This document shows positions 9,497 through 19,428 of a DNA stretch of 64,000 bases, piece after piece. The notes beneath the pieces are model-generated. The model ran no database searches and was not told the origin of the DNA. It worked only from the letters and a program-made list of their open reading frames with translations. Origin of the DNA: Alphaproteobacteria bacterium MedPE-SWcel (GTDB lineage Bacteria; Pseudomonadota; Alphaproteobacteria; Rhodobacterales; Rhodobacteraceae); assembly GCA_001874255.1 (NCBI GenBank), contig MPDC01000019.1:1-64000 (forward strand), given 5' to 3'. The position numbers and the translations under genes are program-made. Each line of letters begins with the position of its first letter. The first letter of the stretch is position 1.

Positions 9497-10543
9497 TCAG
9501 TCGGAGTATTGCGGTGTGTATTTTTCGATCAGCATCGAGGCTTCATCCAGAAGGGCTTGTCCGTCGATGCCGCGCTGAGACATGTCCGAGAGCCATTTGT
9601 CATAGATCGGCTGCGAGCGTTCGCGCCACACTGCGGTCTGTTCCGCATTCAGACTGATCACATTGTTGCCGAGATCAAATGCAGATTCCTTTGCAGGAAA
9701 ATCGGCATCTGCCATTGTGCCACCGGCAAAAACGGACATCTCCAGACCCGAATTCTCGTCGATTGCCTGCTTCAGATCGTCCGGCAGGCTGTCATATCTT
9801 TCCTTGTTCATCGCCAGTACGAAGGTCAGCGTATAAAGCGCCTGACCATCGAATTCCGTATGATTTTCAACAAGCTCCGGCACCTTGAGCGAGGTGGTCA
9901 CCTCCCATGGTATGGTGGTGCCATCAATGACCCCCTTGGACAGCGCCTCGGAGATCGCTGGCACCGGCATGCCGACCGGGGTGGCGCCCAATTCGGTCAA
10001 CAGGGCGTTGACGGACCGCGATCCCCCACGAATTTTCATCCCTTCCAGATCCCGCGGTGTTTCGACCGGGTCAGTGGTATGAAAGATGCCGGGGCCGTGG
10101 ACCCAGCCGGCGAGTATTTTGAAATCCTTGAATTCACTGTCGAGCCAATGCGCCTCCATCATGTCCCAGTACGCATGGCTGACGGCGCGCGCATTGGTCA
10201 TTATGAAGGGAAGCTCGAACACCTCGGTCGACGGAAAACGGCCGGGTGTGTAGCCGACCACCGTCCAGACGATATCGGCTACGCCGTCCTGCGCCTGGTC
10301 GATCAACTCTGGCGGCTTGCCGCCCAATTGCATCGAAGGGTAGCGATCAATCTTGATGCGATTGCCGGAGGCCTCTTCGACTTTGTCGGCCCAAACGTCC
10401 AGTATGAGCTTCGGTACATTCGCCTGTGCGGGCAGGAATTGGTGCATCTTGAGTGTCACCTCCTGCGCTGCAGCGGGCAGAATTCCCATTGTGGATACCG
10501 CAAGTGCAGTTGCCGCACCCAGAATTGTTCTGCGAGTGGTCAT
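9497..10543 (-). CDS. dctP: TRAP transporter substrate-binding protein (DctP family)
   Basis: Signal peptide MTTRRTILGAATALAVSTMGILPAAAQ then DctP fold; GGGAGGA RBS; start 10543. Confidence 0.93.
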   Translation of the reverse strand: MTTRRTILGAATALAVSTMGILPAAAQEVTLKMHQFLPAQANVPKLILDVWADKVEEASGNRIKIDRYPSMQLGGKPPELIDQAQDGVADIVWTVVGYTPGRFPSTEVFELPFIMTNARAVSHAYWDMMEAHWLDSEFKDFKILAGWVHGPGIFHTTDPVETPRDLEGMKIRGGSRSVNALLTELGATPVGMPVPAISEALSKGVIDGTTIPWEVTTSLKVPELVENHTEFDGQALYTLTFVLAMNKERYDSLPDDLKQAIDENSGLEMSVFAGGTMADADFPAKESAFDLGNNVISLNAEQTAVWRERSQPIYDKWLSDMSQRGIDGQALLDEASMLIEKYTPQYSD

Positions 10544-10561
10544 GTGTTTCCTCCCTTTGAC

Positions 10562-10575
10562 TGAGAACCTTCTCA
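10562..10575. promoter_or_regulatory. Palindrome TGAGAA-CC-TTCTCA upstream of dctP; candidate LacI-family operator
   Basis: Perfect 6-bp arms immediately 5' of the dctP RBS. Confidence 0.4.
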
Positions 10576-11107
10576 GCTCCTCCACGTCAACCTTACCGTA
10601 TGGTCTTGCAATGTCCCGCCCGATTTTTGGCAAAGAAACTGCCGACCTTCCGGGGTGGTGCGATCCGGCTCCCCTGGCACAGCGGTATTTGGTGCTTTTG
10701 TAACTATCAACGGCAGAGCTGCTGCCCTGTTGCTTGGAACCGACGCGCAGGGCGTGCCGAAAGGAGGCTGACCTCAGCGCATTGCAGCGGGGCAGAAGGT
10801 TGCCCAACCGAACACGCCAGCGCGTTTCCGGACGGCCCGTATCTGCGGCGTCTCAAGGCCTTTGCAGCGGGGTACCCCACGTTGAATTGGGGGGCGGATG
10901 TGTCGGTATCCTCATCATTTCAGAAACCGCAATTCTTATTGACGGAAGATTCCATGAAAGAATATGTGTGCATCAAACCAGCGCCGTTTATCGGGCTTGC
11001 TGGCGACGCGACAGCAACCGGAACCACGCGACTTGCGCGGGAACCTCAGGGTGCTGAACATGCCGATGCTGCAGCTGAAACACCAATAATTTTGGGAAAT
11101 CTCGACG

Positions 11108-12622
11108 ATGAGCACACCGAATATTCTGATTTTCATGGTCGACCAGCTGAACGGGACACTGTTTCCCGACGGTCCTGCACAATGGCTGCATGCACCCAAC
11201 CTCAAGGCGCTGGCCGAGCGCTCCACTCGGTTCCGAAACTGCTATACAGCCAGTCCCTTGTGTGCACCGGGGCGGGCCAGTTTCATGTCGGGCCAACTGC
11301 CTTCGGCGACGGGTGTCTATGACAATGCGGCGGAATTTGCCTCGTCTATTCCGACCTATGCACACCACCTGCGCCGCGCCGGCTATTACACCTGTCTGTC
11401 CGGCAAGATGCATTTTGTTGGCCCGGATCAGTTGCATGGCTTCGAGGAGCGTCTGACCACGGACATCTATCCGCCGGATTTCGGCTGGACACCCGACTAC
11501 CGAAAACCCGGCGAACGTATTGATTGGTGGTATCACAATATGGGGTCCGTAACCGGATCCGGCGTGGCTGAGATTTCCAATCAGATGGAGTTTGACGACG
11601 AAGTCGCCTTTCACGCCACACAAAAGATCTACGACCTCGCCCGGGGCAAAGATGACCGCCCCTGGTGCCTGACGGTCAGCTTTACCCACCCGCATGACCC
11701 CTACGTCACACGCAAGAAATACTGGGATCTCTACGAGGATTGCGATCACCTGATGCCTGAGGTCGGGGATCTCGGATATGATAATCAGGACGCGCATTCG
11801 CAACGCATTTTCGATGCCAATGACTGGCGCAGCTTCGATATCACCGAGACTGATATAAGGCGCTCACGCCGCGCCTATTTTGCCAATATCTCCTATCTTG
11901 ATGACAAAATCGGTGACGTGATGGAAGCCCTGCGCAGCACCCGGCAGGACGAGGATACGATCATCCTCTTTGTGTCGGACCATGGCGATATGCTGGGCGA
12001 ACGGGGCTTGTGGTTCAAGATGAGCTTTTTCGAGGGATCTGCGCGGGTCCCGATGATGATCTCGGCTCCGTCCATGGCGCCGGGCCTGATCACCGATCCA
12101 GTCTCAAATATCGATGTCTGCCCGACGCTCTGCGATCTGGCGGGTGTCAGTATGGAAGAGGTGATGCCCTGGACTGCGGGCGAAAGCCTGGTGCGGCTTG
12201 GCCAGGGGGAAACGCGCGAGAGCCCGGTCGCGATGGAATATGCGGCCGAGGCCTCCTATGCGCCGATGGTGTCGCTGCGGCAGGGTCGCTACAAGCTGAA
12301 CCTCTGTGCGCTGGATCCGGATCAGCTTTTTGACCTTGAGGCCGATCCGCATGAGAGACGCAATCTTGCCGATGACCCGGAGCATGCCGAGGCCTATGGC
12401 GCACTTAAATCCATGGCGGCCGAACGCTGGGATCTGGAGCGGTATGACGCTGACGTCCGTCAAAGCCAAGCCCGACGCTGGGTGGTCTATGAAGCGTTGC
12501 GCGAAGGGGGGTATTTCCCCTGGGACTATCAACCGTTGCAAAAGGCATCTGAACGCTACATGCGAAACCACATGGATTTGAATGTCGTCGAGGAAAAGGC
12601 ACGGTTTCCGAGAGACGACTGA
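11108..12622 (+). CDS. betC: Choline-sulfatase
   Basis: NILIFMVDQLNGTLFPDGPAQWLHAPNLKALAERS...YTASPLCAPGRASFMSGQLPS (C-x-P-x-R formylglycine motif) ...SGKMHFVGPDQLHGFEERLTTDIYPPDFGWTPDYRKPGERIDWWYHN characteristic of BetC. Confidence 0.92.
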   Translation: MSTPNILIFMVDQLNGTLFPDGPAQWLHAPNLKALAERSTRFRNCYTASPLCAPGRASFMSGQLPSATGVYDNAAEFASSIPTYAHHLRRAGYYTCLSGKMHFVGPDQLHGFEERLTTDIYPPDFGWTPDYRKPGERIDWWYHNMGSVTGSGVAEISNQMEFDDEVAFHATQKIYDLARGKDDRPWCLTVSFTHPHDPYVTRKKYWDLYEDCDHLMPEVGDLGYDNQDAHSQRIFDANDWRSFDITETDIRRSRRAYFANISYLDDKIGDVMEALRSTRQDEDTIILFVSDHGDMLGERGLWFKMSFFEGSARVPMMISAPSMAPGLITDPVSNIDVCPTLCDLAGVSMEEVMPWTAGESLVRLGQGETRESPVAMEYAAEASYAPMVSLRQGRYKLNLCALDPDQLFDLEADPHERRNLADDPEHAEAYGALKSMAAERWDLERYDADVRQSQARRWVVYEALREGGYFPWDYQPLQKASERYMRNHMDLNVVEEKARFPRDD

Positions 12623-12684
12623 AGAAGACACCGCGGTCAGGCTGGACCGCGTCAACGCAGCGGGTCGCAATGGCCCGCATGCGT

Positions 12685-13137
12685 TCAATCGCCGATAGGA
12701 AGTTCGACCAATCGCCAATAACAGGCGAGTGTATCTGCGAGCCTGAGAAAATCGCGGCCGGCATCTTCCTTGACGATATATCCAGCCACGTTGTTCTGAT
12801 AGGCAGTTTTCAGATCATAATGCGCATTCGATGTCGTCAGAATGAAAACGACCAGCCGTGACAACTTGGGGTCATTTCGGAGCTCGGACACAAATTCGTG
12901 TCCATTCATACGGGGCATGTTGATGTCAACGAGCAGGATGAATGGCTCCGTCAGAGCGTCATCCGTTGTCGTCCGCAACAGCTCCAAAGCGGCAATCCCG
13001 TCGGTCACACGCACGATTTCATTGCTTATCCGGGCTGATTTGAAGGCTCGGCGGACCGCCTTGGCATCTGCGTCGTCGTCTTCGACGAGCAGTATCTTCA
13101 CCGGTGAGGTCGTAGGGGGTTGGATATCTTCTGTCAT
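12685..13137 (-). CDS. Response regulator (single receiver domain, Rcp1-type)
   Basis: KILLVEDDDADAKAVRRAFKSARISNEIVRVTDGIAALELL...ILLVDINMPRMNGHEF receiver signature. Confidence 0.9.
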   Translation of the reverse strand: MTEDIQPPTTSPVKILLVEDDDADAKAVRRAFKSARISNEIVRVTDGIAALELLRTTTDDALTEPFILLVDINMPRMNGHEFVSELRNDPKLSRLVVFILTTSNAHYDLKTAYQNNVAGYIVKEDAGRDFLRLADTLACYWRLVELPIGD

Positions 13138-14981
13138 TCTTTGGTGCTAGGCTCCTGTTGTGAGGGGTGGGCATTTGGCCAGGTCAGAGTGAAGCGGCAA
13201 CCTCGGCCCTCGGAGAAAACGGAAATCGTTCCACCGGCGATTTCCGTGTATTTCTGTACGATCGCCAACCCCATACCGCTGCCTTCAACCTTGTCGCGCG
13301 GCTGAAGGGTGGTGAACATATCAAAGATCTTTTCCTGGTACCGTGCCGGTATGCCCGGCCCATCATCCGTCACGGTGAAAGTGAGCATATCGGCGGCTTG
13401 CGATACGCTCAGGGAAATCGTTCCGGTCTCACCGTCGTGATGCTTGATTGCGTTGCTGACAAGGTTGGTCAGGACTTGGACGAGCGGCATCTTCGCGACG
13501 GTGAGGGAGGCAAAGCTATCGTCGGCGCGAATATCGAACCCCTCTCGCTGCTGGGCCAAATCCTGTATCATCCGGACAAGATCGATGCCGGAAATTGTGG
13601 AGGATTGAGGCGTGCTGCGTCCAATCCGGGAGTGCAGCAACAGATCCTCAAGAAGTTGTTCCATCCGCCGGGTGCGCCGTAAGATGATGTCCATGGTATC
13701 GCGAGTGTCTTCGGTGAAATGCTCGCTCAGGTCTTCCTCCAGCCAAAGGACCGCATTCTGGATCGTTCTGAGGGGCGAACGAAGATCATGCGAAGCGATA
13801 TAGGCAAAGGTGTCCAGTTCGGCATTGGAGCGTTCCAGCTCTGCCTTTGAAGCCTGAAGCGCGCTGACAAGCGCATCAACTCGTTCTTCGGCCTGTTTAC
13901 GGACCGAGATATCGCGGATAATCACGAAATGCGCATATGGTCCCCCGGCACGAAAGTCCGTCACTGTGGCTTCTGCCTGAAACACGCTTCCGTCCAGCCG
14001 GACTGCCTGCTGTGTTTGATCGCACTCTTCGGTGTTTCGCTCCTCACGGTCTATGCCTGGCAACACGTCCGCGAGCGAGAGTGCATTGGACCCCGGCTCG
14101 TCCAGCCTGAACATTGATTGCGCGGCGGGGTTTGCATTGCAGATCTGGCCCTCATGACCGATGAACAAGATGCCTTCGGTGGTGGATTCGAAGACATTCC
14201 CAAAGGCGTGCTGTAACCGTTTGCTGGTCGACTCCGAAGACTGCAGATGGCTGCGGAAGAGGTCGAAGAAGTGTTTTAATACAATAATGTAAGCGCAGGT
14301 GCGAAGGCCATGCCATAGCCACCATGTCATATCCCATCTCGTGGAGATCTCGAACAGGATGCTCGCAACACCGAACAGGACGGCAAGGCTGGAAAAGACG
14401 ACCGCTGTATTGCCGTAGGCGCCGCAGTCACGGCGCAGGATATAGACGCCCGCCGCGAGAAAACCGATCCCCCCAAGCACGTTCACGACGGCAGCGGCGG
14501 AGGTGAATTCTCCGTCCTGAACCATCGGGGGAAGGAGGTGTTCGTGGAGCGGATAGGATAAGGCAACCGCAGCCGCGCATATGGCCATGCCGATAACCAC
14601 AGCTGTGGCGTTGCGGCGGGGTGTGAAACGGTCGGGCAGCCACACGGCCGCAAAGAGTATCCCACCAACCAGATTGGCAAGGCTGTGAGTCCAGTCAAAG
14701 GAATGCTCCCCACGCAAGAGGGGTTGAACGCCGTCAATCATCCCCATGCAGGCCAACCCGCTTGCGAGCCACACGTAAAACCGGTCGAGCTGTCGGTTTC
14801 GCAACAGGATCAGGATCAAGGCCGCGATGATCAGGGAGGATAGCGTTCCGACGGCTTCAAACCCTGCGCGTGCGGCGAAGTTGACCCAACGCAAATGCGG
14901 CCATGCCACGTCGAGCGATAAGCTTGCGATCAGAGGGGCGGCACCACCCAGAACAATTGTCTTGATCACGTCTGGGCGCAT
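13134..14981 (-). CDS. Membrane-bound PAS sensor histidine kinase
   Basis: N-terminal multi-TM region, PAS, HisKA (FAYIASHDLRSPLRTIQN) and HATPase_c (NLVSNAIKHH, DDGPGIP, GSGMGLAIVQ). Confidence 0.92.
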   Translation of the reverse strand: MRPDVIKTIVLGGAAPLIASLSLDVAWPHLRWVNFAARAGFEAVGTLSSLIIAALILILLRNRQLDRFYVWLASGLACMGMIDGVQPLLRGEHSFDWTHSLANLVGGILFAAVWLPDRFTPRRNATAVVIGMAICAAAVALSYPLHEHLLPPMVQDGEFTSAAAVVNVLGGIGFLAAGVYILRRDCGAYGNTAVVFSSLAVLFGVASILFEISTRWDMTWWLWHGLRTCAYIIVLKHFFDLFRSHLQSSESTSKRLQHAFGNVFESTTEGILFIGHEGQICNANPAAQSMFRLDEPGSNALSLADVLPGIDREERNTEECDQTQQAVRLDGSVFQAEATVTDFRAGGPYAHFVIIRDISVRKQAEERVDALVSALQASKAELERSNAELDTFAYIASHDLRSPLRTIQNAVLWLEEDLSEHFTEDTRDTMDIILRRTRRMEQLLEDLLLHSRIGRSTPQSSTISGIDLVRMIQDLAQQREGFDIRADDSFASLTVAKMPLVQVLTNLVSNAIKHHDGETGTISLSVSQAADMLTFTVTDDGPGIPARYQEKIFDMFTTLQPRDKVEGSGMGLAIVQKYTEIAGGTISVFSEGRGCRFTLTWPNAHPSQQEPSTKE

Positions 14982-15280
14982 GAAGGTTTTGAACTCGGGT
15001 TAACTGACTACAGATGGGCTACGGTGCGAGTTTAGGCCGCGAAACGCGACAAAGTCGTTAACGCGACGGAGGAACGCAGATACAGCGGCAGATCGAAGCA
15101 GATGGAAATAGCGCGATTTGGAATGACTTGCTGCGCAGGGCTCAGGTCGGGCAACCGGATACTGAAAAGGCAAACGGAACCGGATTGAGTGCCTTGGATG
15201 TGCAGGTTTCACAGCGCAAGTGTATTGCGCTCGGCGTTGATGGTTTACAGAAAGCTGGTGCATAGAAAGTTGGAGGCATC

Positions 15281-15709
15281 ATGGACGACCTGGACCGCCG
15301 AATTGTCGCCGCGTTGCAGCGCAATGCACGGGAGACCACGACCAAACTCGCGTCAAAGCTCGGTGTTGCGCGCACGACCGTTCATGAGCGTATCACCCGG
15401 CTTGAAGACCGGGGCATCATTGCAGGCTACACCGTTGTCCTGCGCGATCCCGATGAGGGGAGCCGGGTTATGGTCGTCATTCTGCTGGAGGTGCAGCAGA
15501 AAGACACCAGCCGGATAATCAAACGATTGGAAGCCTATCCCGAGGTACGGCAATGCCTGTCCATCAACGGGGAGTATGATCTGATGGTCTCGGCAGAGGC
15601 GCCGCGGATCGAGGATCTGGATATTCTGGTCGACGAAGTCGGAGGCATCCCGGGGGTGCAACGGACCAACACTCTGGTTGTCTTTGGGCGTCGTATCGAC
15701 CGCGTGTGA
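15281..15709 (+). CDS. Lrp/AsnC family transcriptional regulator
   Basis: MDDLDRRIVAALQRNARETTTKLASKLGVARTTVHERITRLEDRGIIAGYTVVL. Confidence 0.95.
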   Translation: MDDLDRRIVAALQRNARETTTKLASKLGVARTTVHERITRLEDRGIIAGYTVVLRDPDEGSRVMVVILLEVQQKDTSRIIKRLEAYPEVRQCLSINGEYDLMVSAEAPRIEDLDILVDEVGGIPGVQRTNTLVVFGRRIDRV

Positions 15710-15715
15710 TTGATA

Positions 15716-15732
15716 TGACGGATTTGCCGTCA
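15716..15732. promoter_or_regulatory. Inverted repeat TGACGG-ATTTG-CCGTCA between lrp and ALDH gene
   Basis: Perfect 6-bp arms starting 7 bp after the lrp stop; no T-tract, so operator or weak terminator. Confidence 0.3.
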
Positions 15733-16052
15733 TTATGATGGTCGTATTCGACTATTCGGCAATTCGCTCTCTACAAAACGGAGATTTGAAACGGCACCCT
15801 CTTTTGACAAGGGGGCGCTGATCGCATGCATTGTAAAATCTATCACGCAGGCGCGGAAAAGACCGGCGAGGCGCGCGCCGCGCCTTTGAGCGTTTCGGGA
15901 TGTCTGCATTCGGGTGTTTCTGGTGCAGCGGCCCATCCGAGAACGCAGATCTCGCAGGTGGATACCAGAACAAGCGGCCCCCTGACCCTGGATCTGAAAC
16001 CGAAATTGGCCAGCCCAACCGGGGCGGGTGAATGACAAATGCAGCGTGAGAA

Positions 16053-17570
16053 GTGACAGACATGACGAAATCCGCAGATGAGACACTGAATAATCTGGGC
16101 CTCGGGCCTGCTGAACTGACCGGCGGCACACGATCGGTTCGGTCTCCCATTGACGGCCGGACCCTTGCAGAGGTCCACGACACGCCAATTGGCGATATGC
16201 CCGAAATCCTTGCGAGGGCGCAGGCCGCTTTCAAAGTCTGGCGTCTCGTTCCTGCCCCCCGCCGGGGTGAACTGGTCAGGCTTCTGGGCGAGGAACTGCG
16301 CGCGGCCAAGGCCGATCTGGGCGCGTTGGTGAGTTGGGAAGCCGGAAAAATCACCTCCGAGGGCCTGGGTGAGGTGCAGGAGATGATCGACATTTGCGAT
16401 TTTGCAGTTGGCCTGTCTCGGCAACTGTACGGGTTGACCATCGCGTCGGAACGTCCCGGCCACCGGATGATGGAAACCTGGCATCCCGCCGGGCCCGTGG
16501 GGGTGATCTCGGCCTTCAACTTCCCCGTCGCGGTTTGGTCCTGGAACACGGCGATCGCGCTGGTCTGTGGTGATCCGGTGATCTGGAAACCCTCCGAGAA
16601 AACACCTTTGACGGCGATGGCCTGTGCCAAGATATTTGCCAGGGCGGTGTCACGGTTTGGCGATGACGCGCCGGAGGGCCTGCTGCAACTGTTGATCGGA
16701 GGCGCTGACCTGGGAAAGGCATTGGTCTCCAGTCCCTGCGTGCCCGTCATCTCGGCGACGGGGTCCACCCGCATGGGGCGGTCTGTCGCGCCGGTGGTGG
16801 CCGAGCGATTTGGCCGGTGCATTCTGGAATTGGGCGGCAACAATGCGATGATCGTGGCACCGTCGGCAGATCTGGAAATGGCGGTGCGTGCCATCGTGTT
16901 CTCGGCGGTGGGGACGGCGGGGCAACGTTGTACGTCGTTGCGTCGCCTGATCGTTCACAACTCGATCCGTGAGGATCTCGTCGCGCGACTCGTATCTGCC
17001 TATGAGGGGTTGCCGATCGGCGACCCCCTTGCCCAAGCCACCCTGGTTGGCCCGTTGGTCGACGAGGCGGCTGGCGATGCCATGACAGCCGCATTGAACG
17101 CTGCGGTCGCCGAAGGTGGCATCGTGCATGGCGGCACGCGCATCACCGGCGGCGTGCCCGAGGGGGGCGTCTATATCGCTCCGGCGATCGTTGAAATGCC
17201 GGGCCAGAGCGTTGGCGTGAAAGAAGAAACCTTCGCGCCGATTTTATATGTCATGGGCTACGATGAATTTGACGAGGCGCTGGATCTGCAAAATGATGTG
17301 CCGCAGGGCCTCAGCTCCTGCATCTTCACCCTCAATATGAGGGAGGCGGAGGGATTTTTGACTGCGGCAGGCTCCGACTGCGGCATTGCCAATGTCAATA
17401 TCGGCCCGTCGGGTGCGGAAATCGGCGGTGCCTTCGGCGGCGAAAAGGAAACCGGTGGCGGGCGAGAGAGCGGCTCGGACGCGTGGAAATCCTACATGCG
17501 CCGACAGACCAACACCGTGAATTATTCATCAGAGCTGCCATTGGCGCAGGGCGTCAGGTTCGACATCTGA
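16053..17570 (+). CDS. Aldehyde dehydrogenase, ALDH7-like (probable L-aminoadipate-semialdehyde dehydrogenase)
   Basis: ALDH motifs (WHPAGPVGVISAFNFPVAVWSWNTAIALVCGDPVIWKPSEKTPLTA; ELGGNNAMIV; GQRCTSLRR; GGEKETGGGRESGSDAWKSYMRRQTNTVNYS). GTG start; ATG at 16062 is an alternative. Confidence 0.88.
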   Translation: MTDMTKSADETLNNLGLGPAELTGGTRSVRSPIDGRTLAEVHDTPIGDMPEILARAQAAFKVWRLVPAPRRGELVRLLGEELRAAKADLGALVSWEAGKITSEGLGEVQEMIDICDFAVGLSRQLYGLTIASERPGHRMMETWHPAGPVGVISAFNFPVAVWSWNTAIALVCGDPVIWKPSEKTPLTAMACAKIFARAVSRFGDDAPEGLLQLLIGGADLGKALVSSPCVPVISATGSTRMGRSVAPVVAERFGRCILELGGNNAMIVAPSADLEMAVRAIVFSAVGTAGQRCTSLRRLIVHNSIREDLVARLVSAYEGLPIGDPLAQATLVGPLVDEAAGDAMTAALNAAVAEGGIVHGGTRITGGVPEGGVYIAPAIVEMPGQSVGVKEETFAPILYVMGYDEFDEALDLQNDVPQGLSSCIFTLNMREAEGFLTAAGSDCGIANVNIGPSGAEIGGAFGGEKETGGGRESGSDAWKSYMRRQTNTVNYSSELPLAQGVRFDI

Positions 17571-17646
17571 GCTCCCTTTGCCCGCAGAGAACCCGCAGTC
17601 GGCTGCGGCCGCCCCTCGCCGTCAGGAACCATCCTGCGGAGAGGGG

Positions 17647-19323
17647 CTACAGTTCGGCCGCTATCGCGAAGCTCTCAACCGGTGTGCTGACATTGTGCAG
17701 CTTGACGTGGCCCAGCGGCTTTGCATCCGAGGTTTCGGTCAGGATGTCACGGGACACAACGATCCTGTGTCCTACCGTCTTGCCATAGTCACCCAGGCGG
17801 GCCGCTATATTGGCGGCCTGCCCGATGACGGTGAAATCAAGGCGCTCCTGCGATCCGATATTGCCGTACAGAACAGAACCCGATGCAATGCCGATGGCAC
17901 ACTCCATACAGGGCATGGTCGGGCATGGCTCGATCTCTGCCAATGCGGCAACAATCGCGCGGGCCGCCGCCAACGCCTGTGCGCGCGCGTCTGCCGGGTT
18001 TTGACCAGCGGGGAAGACCGCCAATACCGCGTCCCCGATGAATTTCAGAACCTCGCCACCGTTTTCATGCACCACGTCAGAGGTCGTCTCGAAGAACTGG
18101 TTCAGCAGGTGAATATATTGGTCACGCGGAAGCGACTCTTCCAGCAGGGTGGAGCCGCGCAGATCGCAGAACATGATCGCAGCATCAATCTCATCTCCGT
18201 CGCCCCGCCGGATGTTGCCCCCTAGAACCCGCGCGCCGGATCGCTTTCCAACATAGGTTTCCAGAACCGCCTGCGCATTTTCGCGCTGCATGAATACCTC
18301 GTAGTAGCGCGCGATCACGGCGGAACATTCGAAGATCAGCCCGAGGTCCGCGGTGCTGAAACCATCTGGCTGGTCGGCGGCTGCGGTCAACACATTTATC
18401 CGGCCGTCTGAAAAGGGCAGCGGCATGGCGACGTAGTCGGTGGCGCCCTTGTCCCGCAGATCTTTCAGGATCGGAAAATCCTCGGAGGGCAGAGCCCCGG
18501 ACAGGCGATACCGCAATCCGCCAAGCCCCTTGGACACATGCCGCAGAGGCGAATTCTTGAATTCGGGCTTTTCGTGGATCTCGTAGGAGGGGGACATCGT
18601 CTTCACGCCGGTCACACCCTTTTCCCACAGGTAGTGATGGCCTGCGATCCGGGGGTGCAGAGCCCAGGACAGAATGGTCAGGCGGCTGATGGGCAGACCT
18701 TGTTCCTGCAGCTTGTGGACCAGCGCCAGCGTAAACTCCTCGGGCGTGGGCAAAAAAGCGGCCTCGCGCAACAACCAATCCACCAGCGGCCCGGAGATAT
18801 TGCCGTAATCCGGCGCCTCTATTCGGTTTTGCCCGAGATCAAGCCGGTCCAGCGCCTCGGGGATGAAACCGACATGCCCCTGAATCTGATGTGCTTCTGG
18901 CAAGGTTTCATCATAGCTCCAGACCGCGCCGCAGAGCTCCTTTTTGCCCGGCAGGATCAGATCACGGTAATGGGCGGTTCCCTTGAAGGGGCAGAAGGTC
19001 GTCTTGCTGCACGCCTTCTCCATATCGACCAGAAGATCATCCTTTGGAAAATAGACCACCGGCGAAAGCCGTGTTTCATACATGACCTTGGCGCGGCTGC
19101 TCTGCGCAAGCAGGGTGTCGCCGTGATAGGCCGCAACGGGGCCGTCAAGCTGCTCGACAAGGATACCATAACCGCTGCGCGGCGTGACCTGAATGTTCAT
19201 GGGGGCGCTCAAATCCATCGGAATGCACATAAGATGGGGAAGTCCGTTGTGGATTTCCACCCCTGCCGCCATCACATCTGAGGGATGAAAGCCCTGTTGG
19301 CCGATGAAATACGTGTGGGCCAA
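17647..19323 (-). CDS. DUF427 domain - class III adenylate/guanylate cyclase fusion protein
   Basis: N-terminal DUF427-like segment (ETRLSPVVYFPKDDLLVDMEKACSKTTFCPFKGTAHYRDL...AVWSYDETLPEAHQIQGHVGFIPEALD), middle region, C-terminal cyclase homology domain (DAAIMFCDLRGSTLLEESL...NGGEVLKFIGDAVLAVFP...YGNIGSQERLDFTVIGQAANIAARL). Start uncertain (TTG). Confidence 0.88.
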   Translation of the reverse strand: MAHTYFIGQQGFHPSDVMAAGVEIHNGLPHLMCIPMDLSAPMNIQVTPRSGYGILVEQLDGPVAAYHGDTLLAQSSRAKVMYETRLSPVVYFPKDDLLVDMEKACSKTTFCPFKGTAHYRDLILPGKKELCGAVWSYDETLPEAHQIQGHVGFIPEALDRLDLGQNRIEAPDYGNISGPLVDWLLREAAFLPTPEEFTLALVHKLQEQGLPISRLTILSWALHPRIAGHHYLWEKGVTGVKTMSPSYEIHEKPEFKNSPLRHVSKGLGGLRYRLSGALPSEDFPILKDLRDKGATDYVAMPLPFSDGRINVLTAAADQPDGFSTADLGLIFECSAVIARYYEVFMQRENAQAVLETYVGKRSGARVLGGNIRRGDGDEIDAAIMFCDLRGSTLLEESLPRDQYIHLLNQFFETTSDVVHENGGEVLKFIGDAVLAVFPAGQNPADARAQALAAARAIVAALAEIEPCPTMPCMECAIGIASGSVLYGNIGSQERLDFTVIGQAANIAARLGDYGKTVGHRIVVSRDILTETSDAKPLGHVKLHNVSTPVESFAIAAEL

Positions 19324-19428
19324 GGCCGTGGGCCGCGCCGCCGGGGAGGGGGCCGCCCGCGCGAATTCAGCGCTGCGCCATCCTCATGCAGGTGTTGAAA
19401 CGCATGGAACGGATACTCAAGACAGCCT

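Noticed and set aside
10600-11322. 240-aa ORF upstream of and overlapping betC
   Set aside because: Runs out of frame into betC, has no start context and no recognisable fold; treated as intergenic.
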